A stretch of DNA of 64,000 nt from an uncultured Chlorobiaceae bacterium. GTDB lineage: Bacteria; Bacteroidota; Chlorobiia; Chlorobiales; Chlorobiaceae. Shown piece by piece: positions 1 to 9,733 of the stretch (its first letter is position 1; every line of letters begins with the position of its first letter). Under the pieces are notes generated by a model. That model ran no database searches. It was given only the letters and a program-made list of their open reading frames with translations, and was not told the origin of the DNA. The translations under genes were made by a program, and so were the position numbers. Where the stretch lies: NCBI GenBank assembly GCA_903824045.1, contig CAIJVD010000010.1, positions 19,643-83,642 of the forward strand, in the 5' to 3' direction.

Positions 1-872
1 ACCAATGCGACCGCTTTTTCGGTATCTGCGACGAGCTCCTTCTGCACCTCAATGGTTGCGGTTCCGTCAGTGATCCGTTTTTCAAGAGCCTCGATATCTT
101 TGGCCATAACGGATAGCGCCCTCTCGCGTTCATCCAGCAGCGAAACTCTCTCCTGCAGACCCTTCAGCATTGCGACTTTCTCCTCAAGCTCTGCTTTTGC
201 GGCGGCAAGCATCCCGATGGAAGCGTCTCGCTCCCGCTCACGCTCCGGCAGTACGGCGAGCTGATGCTGGAGAAGCTCTATCATCTCCGAAAGGTTCTTT
301 ATCCGATCCTGCACGGCTGTGAGCAGCGACGAGGTGCCCTTGAAGGTCTTTCTCCAGGTGTCAATGCCGAGGATCTCGTCGAATGCCTCCTGCCGCTTTG
401 TGACCTGCCTGATAATGAAAGGGCCGAGGAACTCGTTCTGGAAGGGGCCAATGACCAGCCGAAACTGCTCGCCGAGAGGCCGTCCGTTGGCAAGGCCGAG
501 CAGCTCGGCAAGCCGTGCGCCGGTCTCCTCGATGCGCGCATGCTCCTCAACCTCAAAGTCATCGCCGGTTTTCTTTTCGAGCAGCCATTTCGATGCAGCG
601 CCGACCGTGCGGGAGACCCTCCACACCTCGCCGGCATCGCACTCAAAAACAACCGCAATCTTCCCCGACTTTGCTCCTATGGAGATGAAGCGTGATACAT
701 TGGAGACAAACTCCTGGGCATCGACACCGAAGAGCGCATAGCCGATGGCCTCAAATACCGTGCTCTTGCCTGCACCGTTCGCTCCTGAAAGCACGTTGAT
801 GCCCGGCGAGAAGGTGAGGCTGGTGTCGCGGTGCGACTTGATGTTCTGCAGGTGTAGCGAAACTATCCGCAT
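1..872 (-). CDS. sbcC: SbcC/Rad50-type ATPase, N-terminal part (cut by window edge)
   Basis: ATPase subunit of the SbcCD (Rad50-Mre11-like) complex that processes DNA ends and hairpins. Reading the minus strand from the ATG at 872 gives a start MRIVSLHLQNIKSH and a Walker A motif, GANGAGKST, at about residues 30-38. The following protein is rich in Glu, Arg and Leu, as expected for the start of a long coiled coil. About 290 codons lie in the window and the rest continues beyond base 1. The start lies inside the end of sbcD (10-base overlap), so the two are translationally coupled. The family assignment is solid because of the Walker A and the SbcD partner. The C-terminal signature and Walker B cannot be checked here. 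Confidence 0.9.
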   Translation of the reverse strand, partial: MRIVSLHLQNIKSHRDTSLTFSPGINVLSGANGAGKSTVFEAIGYALFGVDAQEFVSNVSRFISIGAKSGKIAVVFECDAGEVWRVSRTVGAASKWLLEKKTGDDFEVEEHARIEETGARLAELLGLANGRPLGEQFRLVIGPFQNEFLGPFIIRQVTKRQEAFDEILGIDTWRKTFKGTSSLLTAVQDRIKNLSEMIELLQHQLAVLPERERERDASIGMLAAAKAELEEKVAMLKGLQERVSLLDERERALSVMAKDIEALEKRITDGTATIEVQKELVADTEKAVAL

Positions 873-2122
873 GGAGCAACTCCCTCAAGGATACCGAGCA
901 GTTCATCGCCCTCGCACTCCCCCTTCATCACCTGATCGCGTATGGCGATGGAGAGCCTCACAAGCTCCTCTTCCCGCCCCTTGTACTCGCTCTTTGAGGA
1001 GATAAGTCCACGCAGTACGTCATGCTCGATTTCGGCGAGGTTTTTCAGCTCCTTCTCCGATCCCGACTCGCCGGTGACGAGCGAGAGATGGTTTTTTATC
1101 TCAACATGCAGCGGCCGGCAAAGCTCCGCAACAGTCGCTCGCAGCCGCTCCCGTCCAAGCTCGAAGGGGTGGAACCCTACTCTTCCGGCAAGCTTCAGCT
1201 CAAGCAGCGGTGCCCGAGGGTCATTGATGCCTGCGGTTTTAGTGCCGACCTGCTCCCTCAGGCGCCCCAAAGCCTCATCAGCGCTTTGGGCGCCATCAAG
1301 CGCAACGCTCATCACAAGCATTGGGCGCGGGGAGGTCGTGCGAAACTCGTGGCGCCACCCGCTCGCCTCTCTGGTGACGATATAGTAGCCCTTTGGGTAG
1401 CGCTCCTCCCCGAAATTAACGCACTCCGGAGAGCCCGGATTAAAGGCGTAGGTGCGCCCGTCGGGCGTCGGCAGGGTGTATGGCTTGTGGCCATGACCCA
1501 GCGCCACATAGTCGAACATACTCGCCAGCGCAAGCGCCTCTTCGGGCTTCATGTTGCCGATCTCAACCGGCGAGTAGCTCCAGATGCCTACATGAAAGAG
1601 GATGATGTTGTTTGTGGTGGTGACCGCCTCACAGATCCGAGCAACGTGACTGCCCGCCTGTGCGCCGATATAGCCGAGGCCGTAGATGTTCACTCCGCCA
1701 ATTTCGATATGGCCACCCCGCCCCTCATTGCGGTCGAACGGGTCGAACCGGTAGGCGCCCTCCTCCGTTCTTGCGGGACGAAGCAGAGCGATATAGCCCA
1801 TCTCCGAGAGTGCCTCCATCCACGATATGCTGTCGCGACGATGGATCCAGTCGTGGTTTCCCTCAACCGAGATGCACGGTATGGCTGCATCTTTCAGCGG
1901 TTGCAGGGCCTCTATGGTCCGGGCAAAGGTACGCGGCAGAATCTGGCCCGTATGGAACAGATCCCCTGCAATCAGCATAAAATCAACCTGTTCAGCGACT
2001 GCCGCCGCAACAATGCCCTCCAGCATGGCAAAAAAATCCTCATAGCGTGCCGCTTCGCCCTCCCCGTTACGATAGCTCTTTCCAAGATGGATATCCGCCG
2101 TATGCAGAAATTTCAATGCCAT
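863..2122 (-). CDS. sbcD: SbcD/Mre11-type exonuclease subunit
   Basis: Calcineurin-like metallophosphoesterase of 419 residues, the nuclease half of SbcCD. The expected metal-binding motifs occur in order: ADIHLG near the N-terminus, AGDLFH around residue 55, GNHDW around residue 93, and GHGH after residue 200. The rest matches the capping domain of the family. The ATG at 2122 directly precedes the conserved FLHTADIH start. It is first in the pair and overlaps sbcC by 10 bases. Its likely role is cleavage of DNA ends and palindromic structures during repair. Confidence 0.92.
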   Translation of the reverse strand: MALKFLHTADIHLGKSYRNGEGEAARYEDFFAMLEGIVAAAVAEQVDFMLIAGDLFHTGQILPRTFARTIEALQPLKDAAIPCISVEGNHDWIHRRDSISWMEALSEMGYIALLRPARTEEGAYRFDPFDRNEGRGGHIEIGGVNIYGLGYIGAQAGSHVARICEAVTTTNNIILFHVGIWSYSPVEIGNMKPEEALALASMFDYVALGHGHKPYTLPTPDGRTYAFNPGSPECVNFGEERYPKGYYIVTREASGWRHEFRTTSPRPMLVMSVALDGAQSADEALGRLREQVGTKTAGINDPRAPLLELKLAGRVGFHPFELGRERLRATVAELCRPLHVEIKNHLSLVTGESGSEKELKNLAEIEHDVLRGLISSKSEYKGREEELVRLSIAIRDQVMKGECEGDELLGILEGVAPCG

Positions 2123-2478
2123 GATGATCGATGAAGGTTACACTCTCCTGCAGGGTTATGAGAGTGCTTGTAGGAGAAGATAGGCAAATGGAGGCTATTT
2201 TTTTTAATACTCTCGGCAACACCGGGATGTTGATACGGAATATGCAGAGAACGTAATTTATTCAAGGAATTTGGCGCGGAATCAGGGTCGCTGATGAAAC
2301 ACAAGAAACCTGAGACCCTGCGTTATTGAGCAGCAGATCAGGCTATATTTCGATCTTCATGGCCGCCATAAAGCTTCGTATATTGGCTCTGTGACTGCAA
2401 ATTTCTGCGCGTCACTCCCGACAGAGCAATGAAACCGGCTCCGGATGGAGAACAGCGCGTAATCAATTAGAGATAGCG
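2123..2478. other. Divergent intergenic region sbcD / alcohol dehydrogenase
   Basis: About 356 bases between two divergent genes. It must hold both promoters. I see no convincing sigma70 hexamer pair, hairpin or RNA gene. Short frames in it have no protein-like composition. Confidence 0.5.
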
Positions 2479-3534
2479 ATGAGCATGAATGTACTTGGTT
2501 TTGCCGCCCACTCGTCCAGGGAGGCATTGGTCCCCTACCGTTTTGAGCGCCGCGACCCTCGTGCGGATGACGTGATGATTGAGATCCTCTACTGTGGTGT
2601 CTGCCACTCCGACCTGCATCAGGTTCGCAACGACTGGGGCGGGAGCTGCTATCCGATCGTGCCGGGCCATGAGATTATCGGCCGCGTTGTCAGCGTCGGA
2701 CCGGCCGTTACCCGTTTCAAATCCGGCGACCAGGTGGGCGTTGGCTGCATGGTCGACTCCTGCCAGAGCTGTGAGGCCTGCGATAGCGGCCTGGAGCAGT
2801 ATTGCGAAGAAAGCGCAACCTTCACCTACAACTCGGTTGACCGTCATGACCATACGGCTACGTACGGCGGCTACTCCGAAAGGATCGTCGTGTCCGACAA
2901 ATTTGTCCTGAAAATCCCCGATACGCTTGACCTGAAAGGGGCCGCACCTCTCCTGTGCGCCGGAATCACCACCTGGTCACCGCTTCGCCACTGGAAAATC
3001 GGCAAGGGCAGCAAGGTTGCGGTCATCGGCCTTGGCGGCCTCGGCCATATGGCGCTGAAACTTGCCAAAGCGCTGGGCGCAGAGGTCACGCTCTTCACCC
3101 GTTCACCCGAAAAAGCCGCTGACGCCCGTCGTCTCGGCGCAGACGAGATCGTGCTCTCCACTGACCCGAAGCAGATGACGGCCGTAAAACGCCGCTTTGA
3201 GCTCATCATCGATACCATCCCCAGCGTCCATGACCTCAACCCCTACTTACCCTCACTGGCCATTGACGGCACGCTGGTACTGGTCGGCTATCTGGGTGGT
3301 CTGGAGCCGCTGCTGAACACCGTACCCCTCATCATGGGCCGAAAATCAGTTGCCGGATCGGTTATCGGCGGTATTGCCGAAACCCAGGAGATGCTCGACT
3401 TTTGTGGCCTGCATGGCATCACCTCGGATATTGAAGTGATCAGGATTCAGGATATCAATGAAGCCTACGAACGAATGCTGAAGAGCGATGTCAAATATCG
3501 CTTTGTGATCGACCTCGCATCGCTGAAGAGCTGA
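2479..3534 (+). CDS. Zinc-dependent NAD(P) alcohol dehydrogenase, cinnamyl-alcohol type
   Basis: Medium-chain dehydrogenase of 351 residues that should interconvert an alcohol and an aldehyde with NAD(P). The catalytic zinc site is visible as CGVCHSD and the downstream PGHEIIG. The structural zinc motif is the Cys cluster CMVDSCQSCEACDSG followed by EQYC. The Rossmann motif GLGGLGHMALKLAKA lies near residue 185. It resembles the YahK/CAD subfamily, which mostly reduces aldehydes with NADPH, but the substrate cannot be read from the sequence. It stands alone, divergent from sbcDC, with no terminator-like hairpin after it. Two Met codons (residues 1 and 3) are possible starts. Confidence 0.9.
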   Translation: MSMNVLGFAAHSSREALVPYRFERRDPRADDVMIEILYCGVCHSDLHQVRNDWGGSCYPIVPGHEIIGRVVSVGPAVTRFKSGDQVGVGCMVDSCQSCEACDSGLEQYCEESATFTYNSVDRHDHTATYGGYSERIVVSDKFVLKIPDTLDLKGAAPLLCAGITTWSPLRHWKIGKGSKVAVIGLGGLGHMALKLAKALGAEVTLFTRSPEKAADARRLGADEIVLSTDPKQMTAVKRRFELIIDTIPSVHDLNPYLPSLAIDGTLVLVGYLGGLEPLLNTVPLIMGRKSVAGSVIGGIAETQEMLDFCGLHGITSDIEVIRIQDINEAYERMLKSDVKYRFVIDLASLKS

Positions 3535-3833
3535 GAACGGAACAATCCTGCGCATCAAGATTACGGCCCAGGGTGCACGCTACCCCGAAGAGCCGGCGCG
3601 CATGATCAATCACACTTCAGCCGATTGCATGCGCCTGCCTTCATGCGCGCTCGTAACTGCTTGCAGTGTAAGTCGTCACCTCTTCGTGGACACAGGATCG
3701 CAGAGAGCTCAGACTTGAGTTGGAGGATTACAAGTTTACGTTTTCAGGAACGTCCCCCTCGGAATGTACCAATGACAATAAACCGCGGAGCGGAGGTATG
3801 TTGGTAGCTCCGAGAAAAAAACGACCGGCATGG
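3535..3833. other. Intergenic stretch, nothing recognised
   Basis: Non-coding stretch after the dehydrogenase. Short frames on both strands have no family resemblance. A stretch at about 3690-3760 shares a short run (cacaggatcgc) with 13465-13475, too little to call a repeat. Confidence 0.4.
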
Positions 3834-3867
3834 AGATCTCTCTGCCGACTCGTCGGGACGAGATGAC
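3834..3867. repeat. Dispersed intergenic repeat, copy A
   Basis: The segment starting agatctctctgccgact and ending cgagatgac is nearly identical (about 33 of 35 positions) to 10837-10871. It is followed at once by a partial second unit: gagatgacac occurs twice, at 3860-3869 and 3882-3891. The type resembles the small mobile-looking intergenic repeats common in Chlorobi and Bacteroidota. Confidence 0.65.
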
Positions 3868-3938
3868 ACTCGGGAGAGAATGAGATGACACGGGGAGAGG
3901 GTGTGCGGCTGCAATTGCGGAGAGAATGTGACGAAAAT

Positions 3939-4070
3939 GGCAACGCGTTGCGTAAAATCTGTTAGCAACTCAGCGGGCTTAGCCGTAACTTCTCCTATGG
4001 CCTGAGACCCCTTGCCGTGCAGTGGCGACTTTCCCTGTCGCCGTTTTCAAGGATGTCTCCGGCTTTTTGA
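3939..4070 (+). promoter_or_regulatory. Possible structured 5' leader of the NRAMP gene
   Basis: The sequence before the transporter gene can fold. GGCAA at 3939-3943 can pair with TTGCC at 4012-4016, enclosing a segment that ends in cctgagacc (4001-4009), similar to the GAGACC of manganese riboswitches (yybP-ykoY). A second hairpin, GGCGAC-7nt-GTCGCC, lies at about 4024-4042. The other conserved half of a yybP-ykoY aptamer (GGGGAGUAG) is not clearly present. This is therefore only a candidate metal-responsive leader. Confidence 0.25.
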
Positions 4071-4116
4071 TTTTTCCGCACAGATTCTTACTGCAAAGCA
4101 CCAGAAACATTTGCGG

Positions 4117-5388
4117 ATGATACGGTTTATCAGAGATCGCTTGAAGGAGCATCCGCTGCTGCGGGTTGGGCCGGGGCTTATTACCGGGGTTGCTGATGAC
4201 GACCCGAGCGGAATTGCGACCTACTCACAGGCGGGGGCGCAGTTCGGGCTCGACATGCTGTGGACGATGCCGCTGGCGTTTCCTCTGATGGCGGCAGTGC
4301 AGTCGATGTGTGCGCGTATAGGCAGGGTTACGGGAAAAGGGCTTGCGGCAAACATCAAAACCGCTTTCCCGCCCTTTGTGCTTCAGTGGGTTGTGGTGCT
4401 GCTGCTTATCGCAAACACGCTCAACATTGCAGCGGATGTAGCTGCCATGGGGGAAGTTGCCGAGCTGATCACCGGGTTGAACCGCCATCTTATGACCGCG
4501 GTATTTGTTTTTGGAACGATTATCCTTCAGGTCTTTATCCCCTATCATCGTTACGTCTCCTTCCTGAAGTGGCTGACCCTTTCGCTTCTGGCCTATGCTG
4601 CGGTGCTCTTTACGGTCCATGTGCCATGGGGTGAGGTGGCGAAGCGGACAGTCTGGCCGAGCCTCAGGCTGAATTCAGATGCTGCCGCAGTAATCGTCGG
4701 GGTTTTTGGCACAACCATCAGCCCCTATCTGTTTTTTTGGCAGGCGTCGGAAGAGGTTGAGGATATGCATGCAGTACGCGGAGCGGTTCCGCTTGTTGAA
4801 AATGACAAGGCTGGCGGTTCCGAGTTGCGACGCATCCGCTGGGACACCTGGACCGGAATGTTCTACTCCAACATAACCGCATACTTCATCATCCTTGCCA
4901 CAGCCGTAACTTTGCATGTTTCCGCAGTCACCGATATCAATACGGCTGCTGAGGCTGCGACCGCACTGAGGCCTCTGGCCGGCGAATTTGCGTTCATGCT
5001 CTTTGCTGTCGGCATTCTTGGTGTGGGGTTGATCGGGGTGCCTGTGCTGGCTGGCTCCGGGGCCTATGCCCTGTCGGAGGCGATGGGATGGAACTCCGGC
5101 CTGGAGTACAGGCCTGAAGATGCCCGGGGCTTTTACAGTATCATAGCGGTCAGCGTTCTGCTGGGGCTCGTCATACAGTACTCTCCAATCAGCCCGATGA
5201 AGGCACTCTTCTGGAGTGCGGTCATCAATGGGGTCATTGCCGTGCCACTAATGGTGGTCATAATCATGCTCGCATCGAAAAAATCCGTGATGGGAAAGTT
5301 CACCGTAAACCGGGTAATCATAGCTCTTGGCTGGATTGCGGTGATCGTCATGGGCGCCGCCACAGCACGGATGTTCCTACCCGGTTAG
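4117..5388 (+). CDS. NRAMP-family divalent metal transporter
   Basis: Inner-membrane proton-coupled importer of Mn2+/Fe2+ type. From the ATG at 4117 it is 423 residues with about ten hydrophobic segments. The first transmembrane segment carries GPGLITGVADDDPSGIATYS, which corresponds to the DPGN-like metal-binding motif of NRAMP but in the DPSG form seen in a distinct bacterial subgroup. A long in-frame extension back to 4012 exists but adds a Cys-rich, non-family sequence, so I prefer 4117. The subgroup may carry ions other than Mn, since the canonical DPGN and MPH motifs are altered. It is monocistronic and convergent with the cupin gene. Confidence 0.88.
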   Translation: MIRFIRDRLKEHPLLRVGPGLITGVADDDPSGIATYSQAGAQFGLDMLWTMPLAFPLMAAVQSMCARIGRVTGKGLAANIKTAFPPFVLQWVVVLLLIANTLNIAADVAAMGEVAELITGLNRHLMTAVFVFGTIILQVFIPYHRYVSFLKWLTLSLLAYAAVLFTVHVPWGEVAKRTVWPSLRLNSDAAAVIVGVFGTTISPYLFFWQASEEVEDMHAVRGAVPLVENDKAGGSELRRIRWDTWTGMFYSNITAYFIILATAVTLHVSAVTDINTAAEAATALRPLAGEFAFMLFAVGILGVGLIGVPVLAGSGAYALSEAMGWNSGLEYRPEDARGFYSIIAVSVLLGLVIQYSPISPMKALFWSAVINGVIAVPLMVVIIMLASKKSVMGKFTVNRVIIALGWIAVIVMGAATARMFLPG

Positions 5389-5413
5389 TTTTCCGCTCCA
5401 TGACCGCCTCCGT

Positions 5414-5857
5414 TCAGGGTTTTGCGACGTTCGGGGTCTCTTTTATAACATTCGGTACCCCTAGAGCTCCCGTATAGAAGACGACAAGCGAGACGCTCCC
5501 TGTGCCGAGGTTTCGTCCGTTATGCAGGGTGTTCATGACTTCCACAATAGCCTCCCCTTTTTTGAACTGGTAGCTCTGGCCCTCCTTCATTTCAACGGTG
5601 AGCATGCCTTCGAGCACATAGGCGTAAACCGGCACCGGGTGCTTGTGCCAGCCCGTCTCTCCCCCAGGCGGAATCGTAACGACCAGCGCGGTCACCTCCG
5701 GGTGTTCCGTCCGAAGGTAAGACAGCGGCTGGCCGTTGCTCGCACTGGACGATGTGAGCAGTTTTTTCACTTCGACGTTCCGGTAGTCGTCGGCTGCTGC
5801 CCTGCCGCTCAGCAGAAACATCAGCATAACGGAAACGATGAATGATCGACGTTGCAT
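5414..5857 (-). CDS. Secreted cupin-domain protein
   Basis: A 147-residue protein with a clear signal peptide (MQRRSFIVSVMLMFLLSGRAAA) and a single cupin_2 barrel. Probable metal ligands lie in GWHKHPVPVYAYVLEG and in MNTLHNGRN. The family includes periplasmic small-molecule binding or isomerising proteins; no substrate can be given. It is convergent with the NRAMP gene, 25 bases apart, and is transcribed alone. Confidence 0.85.
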   Translation of the reverse strand: MQRRSFIVSVMLMFLLSGRAAADDYRNVEVKKLLTSSSASNGQPLSYLRTEHPEVTALVVTIPPGGETGWHKHPVPVYAYVLEGMLTVEMKEGQSYQFKKGEAIVEVMNTLHNGRNLGTGSVSLVVFYTGALGVPNVIKETPNVAKP

Positions 5858-6040
5858 AAAAACCTCCTCCCTGCTTTATTTTTACGGTAAACTAACTAAT
5901 CATTCATTCAAACCATTGCCGTCGGTTCAGCACTCTCGGCAAATATACGCCTCCCCGAACACCCTTTATCAAGGTTCTTTTTCGCTCGATTTTGTTATTT
6001 TCCTGCTCAGTGTTCCCATCCGCAAACAATCCATACCGAC

Positions 6041-7423
6041 ATGAGCAACAAAAAAGAACTTCTCTGGCAGAGCCGATTTTCCGAACCGTTCGACCGCAAT
6101 GCACTGCTTTTCTCTTCATCGGTTCATGTCGACAAAAAGCTCTACCGGGAGGATATTGAGGGTTCGATAGCCCATGTAACGATGCTCGGTGAGGAGCATA
6201 TCGTCAGCAGCGAGGATGCATTGCAGATCATTGAGGGGCTGCGCGAAGTAAAGGAGGAGATCACGCACGGCTCGCTCATTCCACACTGGGAGGATGAGGA
6301 TATCCATACGGTCATAGAGAACCGGCTGAAGGAGAAAATCGGCCCGGTTGCCGGCAAGCTCCACTCCGGCAGAAGCCGCAACGATCAGGTGGCGACCGAT
6401 ACGCGGCTCTACATGCGCCGTCAGATTGCGGACCTTCAGAAGGCACTCAGCGGATTGCTCGGAGTGCTGGTCAAGAAGGCTGAAACCTACCGCGAAACAA
6501 TCATTTTTGGCTACACCCATCTGCAACGTGCCCAGCCGATCTCTGCGGGCCACTACTATCTGGCGTGGTTCAACATGTTCCTGCGTGACCGCCAGCGGCT
6601 CCAGGACCTTTTGAAGCGGGTCAACATCTCCCCTCTCGGCGCCGCAGCGTTTGCCGGCTCTACGCTGCCGCTCAATCCGCGGAGAACTGCCGAGCTGCTC
6701 GGGTTCGACGATCTCTTTTCGAACAGCATCGATGCGGTGAGCGACCGGGACACGGTCATTGAGTTCATCTCCGCCTGTTCGGTGATTATGATGCACCTCT
6801 CAAGATTTTCAGAGGACATTATTCTCTGGAGCTCCTACGAGTTCGGCTACCTGGAAATCAGCGACGCCTTTGCGACGGGGTCATCAATCATGCCGCAGAA
6901 AAAGAATGCAGATATTGCCGAGCTGGTCAGGGGAAAAAGCGGAAGGGTCTACGGCAATCTGATGGCGATGCTGACCATTATGAAGGGGCTGCCGCTCTCC
7001 TATAACCGCGACATGCAGGAGGACAAGCAGCCGCTCTTCGACAGCGCCGAAACCGCCATCGAGAGCGTCAAGATCTTCAGCAAGCTGCTTGAACACACCA
7101 CCCTCAAAGAGGAACGGCTTGCGAAGCTGACGGCCGAAGATCTCAGCCTTGCCACAGAGATTGCCGAATACCTTGTCGGCAAGCAGATCCCCTTCCGCGA
7201 TGCTCACCGCATAACCGGAAAGATTGTGACCTGGAGCATCGCCTCAGCGGTGAACCTGCCGAAGATTCCTCTGGAAACCCTGAAAGAGTTCTCTGCGGTT
7301 ATCGACGCTGACATCTACGACTGCCTGAAACCCGAAGCGAGCGTGAACTCGAAAAAGACGCACGGAAGCTGCTCCTTCGACTCAGTTGCCGCACAACTGA
7401 AAGAGGCTCGCAAACAGCTTTAA
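6041..7423 (+). CDS. argH: Argininosuccinate lyase
   Basis: Last step of arginine synthesis: argininosuccinate to arginine and fumarate. The 460-residue product is of normal length and carries the fumarase/aspartase superfamily signature [20 protein letters not shown] (about residues 281-300) with the catalytic Ser loop. [14 protein letters not shown] near residue 106 and TH(L)QRAQP near residue 155 are typical of ArgH. It begins about 180 bases from the divergent cupin gene and ends 20 bases before a strong bidirectional terminator, so it appears monocistronic. Confidence 0.97.
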   Translation: MSNKKELLWQSRFSEPFDRNALLFSSSVHVDKKLYREDIEGSIAHVTMLGEEHIVSSEDALQIIEGLREVKEEITHGSLIPHWEDEDIHTVIENRLKEKIGPVAGKLHSGRSRNDQVATDTRLYMRRQIADLQKALSGLLGVLVKKAETYRETIIFGYTHLQRAQPISAGHYYLAWFNMFLRDRQRLQDLLKRVNISPLGAAAFAGSTLPLNPRRTAELLGFDDLFSNSIDAVSDRDTVIEFISACSVIMMHLSRFSEDIILWSSYEFGYLEISDAFATGSSIMPQKKNADIAELVRGKSGRVYGNLMAMLTIMKGLPLSYNRDMQEDKQPLFDSAETAIESVKIFSKLLEHTTLKEERLAKLTAEDLSLATEIAEYLVGKQIPFRDAHRITGKIVTWSIASAVNLPKIPLETLKEFSAVIDADIYDCLKPEASVNSKKTHGSCSFDSVAAQLKEARKQL

Positions 7424-7443
7424 GGGTCGTCATGAAAAGAACC

Positions 7444-7484
7444 AAAGCAAAAAGCCCCCGGACAAACCAGGGGCTTTTTGCTTT
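7444..7484. terminator. Bidirectional terminator between argH and prc
   Basis: Perfect 15-bp stem (aaagcaaaaagcccc at 7444-7458 against 7470-7484) with an 11-base loop. A/T tracts in the stem flank make it work for the two converging genes. Confidence 0.92.
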
Positions 7485-7498
7485 ATAGGAGAATCGGC

Positions 7499-9571
7499 TC
7501 AGTTCAGCGAAGGGGCGGTTTTGATGACCGTCTGCTTCATGCGGGCATTGATTTCTACAAGATCAGACACAACGCCAACCGACTCCTGGAGCAGCACATC
7601 CTTGACGGCTGTTTTGGCGGCGGTCGAGTCTGGATCCGGAATCCACTGTTTCTCAATCTGCTTAAGCCCCTCTATCTCCGATTTGAAGGTGGTATCCAGA
7701 AGCGACACAGACTTCTTCTTGCGGATCTGGCTCAGTGTATTCAGGTCATGGATATAGCTCTGATAGAGACGGCTCCTTGAGGCACGCTCCTGCTCTTTCT
7801 GGCGCAGAACCGAGATCTCTTCAGGCGTAACATCCAGAGTCGGGCGATAGAACGCCTTTGAAATGGTAGTCCACGGAAGACTGCTGGTATAGGTATCCTC
7901 GCCAATAGTGGCCGTATCGATCATTGAGGGCATGACAATATCCGGAACAACTCCCTTGTGCTGGGTGCTGCCTCCTGATATCCGGTAAAACTTTGCAATC
8001 GTCAGCTTTATCTGACCAAGCTCACTCTTCCTCCCGAAAAAGGAGAATGGTCGCGAGAGCGTCATGATGCTCTGAACCGTCCCCTTGCCGAAAGTCCGCT
8101 CGCCGATGATCACCCCTCGGCCATAATCCTGTATGGCGGCCGCAAAAATCTCGGAGGCCGATGCGCTGTAGCGGTTTACCAGCACCGCAAGCGGCCCGCT
8201 GTACTGCTCACGCCGGTCCTCGTCACGAAGCACCACCTTGCCACCTGTCGAATTGCTGATCTGAACGATGGGGCCTGTCTGAATAAAGAGCCCGGAAACA
8301 TTGACCGCCTCCTCGAGCGATCCGCCACCGTTATCGCGCAGGTCGATGAGGATGCCTGCTACATGCTCCGCATTGAGCTCGCTGAGAATCCGGGCAACAT
8401 CACGGCTGGTACTCGTATAGTTTGCGGCACTCTGCTGCTGGCCTTCGAAATCGAGGTAAAATGAGGGGATGGTGATCACACCGATCTTCTCGCCGTTCTG
8501 CAGGATGATGCTTTTCTTGGCAGCCTGCTCCTCCAGAGTCACCTTGTCGCGAACAATCTCGAGCGTCTTGGCCGGACCCCTTCCGCCCTGGCTCGCTGGC
8601 AGTACCTTCAGTCGAACAATGGTCCCCTTTTTGCCGCGAATCAGCTTGACAACATCGTTGATCCGCCATGCCGTCACGTCCACGATCTCGCCGGCCTTGC
8701 CCTGAGCGACACCGATGATCTTGTCACCCTTTTTCAAGAGGTTGCTCTTGAAGGCCGGTCCACCAGGGATGATCTCGTTGACAACCGTGTTCTCCCCCTC
8801 CGTCTGCAACTTGGCTCCTATCCCCTCCAGCGAACGGCTCATGTCGATCTGGAAGTTTTCGTACTCGTCGGGAGAGAAGTAGCTGGTATGCGGGTCAAAC
8901 GAGGTCGTCACCGCGTAGGTATAGGCCTGGAAGGCATCGTCCGGCTTCATCCGGTTCAACAGGTTCAGCCGGCTGGTAAAACTTTTGGCAAGCGCTTCAC
9001 GAATCGTTGTGCCACTCTCTCCTGAATATTTCTGGTTGAGCCACTGGTACTTCAGCTCCTTTTTCCAAAGCGCAATCAGCTGCGCCTTGTCGGCAGGCCA
9101 GGGATCGTTCTTGCGATCAAGGTCAAAGCTCTCCGGTTTCGAAAAGTTGAACTTGACGGTATCGGCCACCGCCCTCATGAAGCGCATCTTCTCTTTGGCC
9201 CGCTTCAGAAAGAAATTGTAGATGGCGAAACCCGCATTAGCCTTGCCGGCCAGAAACTCGTCGTCGAGTCGGGAGCCATAGTACTTGCGAAGAGTCTCGA
9301 CCTCGCTTGCAACAAAGTAGCTGTGACTGGCGTCGAGGTTGTCGATATAGCGTTTGAATATCTGCTGCGAGAGCGAATCGTTAATTGAGATTTTCCGGTA
9401 GTGGTTCTGCAGAAGAGACTGGCTGAGATATTTTGCAGCATCCTCTTCGGCCTCAGTCGGCCGGAGAATAACAACGGCAGGGGGTGCTGCTGCCTGTCTG
9501 GACGGTGCGGAAAGAAGTGGCGTGGTGCCAAACAGCAAGACAAAAACGACAAGCAGGCTTTTTCTGAACAT
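7499..9571 (-). CDS. prc: Carboxy-terminal processing protease (Prc/Tsp, S41)
   Basis: Periplasmic tail-specific serine protease of 690 residues. The start at 9571 is chosen because a signal peptide (MFRKSLLVVFVLLFGTTPLLSA) begins there. The open frame extends 45 codons further with no signal-like or conserved content. A PDZ domain lies at about residues 210-300, then the S41 catalytic core with NRYSASASEIFAAAIQDYG and the catalytic Lys in GERTFGKGTVQ. The long C-terminal helical domain marks the Prc rather than the CtpA branch. It likely trims or degrades envelope proteins. A second, shorter S41 protease lies at 58.7-60.3 kb. Confidence 0.93.
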   Translation of the reverse strand: MFRKSLLVVFVLLFGTTPLLSAPSRQAAAPPAVVILRPTEAEEDAAKYLSQSLLQNHYRKISINDSLSQQIFKRYIDNLDASHSYFVASEVETLRKYYGSRLDDEFLAGKANAGFAIYNFFLKRAKEKMRFMRAVADTVKFNFSKPESFDLDRKNDPWPADKAQLIALWKKELKYQWLNQKYSGESGTTIREALAKSFTSRLNLLNRMKPDDAFQAYTYAVTTSFDPHTSYFSPDEYENFQIDMSRSLEGIGAKLQTEGENTVVNEIIPGGPAFKSNLLKKGDKIIGVAQGKAGEIVDVTAWRINDVVKLIRGKKGTIVRLKVLPASQGGRGPAKTLEIVRDKVTLEEQAAKKSIILQNGEKIGVITIPSFYLDFEGQQQSAANYTSTSRDVARILSELNAEHVAGILIDLRDNGGGSLEEAVNVSGLFIQTGPIVQISNSTGGKVVLRDEDRREQYSGPLAVLVNRYSASASEIFAAAIQDYGRGVIIGERTFGKGTVQSIMTLSRPFSFFGRKSELGQIKLTIAKFYRISGGSTQHKGVVPDIVMPSMIDTATIGEDTYTSSLPWTTISKAFYRPTLDVTPEEISVLRQKEQERASRSRLYQSYIHDLNTLSQIRKKKSVSLLDTTFKSEIEGLKQIEKQWIPDPDSTAAKTAVKDVLLQESVGVVSDLVEINARMKQTVIKTAPSLN

Positions 9572-9733
9572 TTGTAAGGTAAGCGGCGCTAAAGGGTTAT
9601 GTGCTGGACAAGCAGTTATCCTGTGAGGAAGAAAAATAAAAATAGTATATTGCCGGCGCTTGATAAACGGTTGCCGATGTGTATCCGGACGAAAAAAATC
9701 CGTCATAAAATACTAATAATGGGAGAGCTTTCA

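Noticed and set aside
299..658. 119-codon minus frame inside the sbcC region
   Set aside because: Wrong frame; the true sbcC frame reads through from 872 with the Walker A motif.
3660..3760. Similarity between this stretch and 13465-13540
   Set aside because: Only an 11-base run and scattered matches; could be chance.
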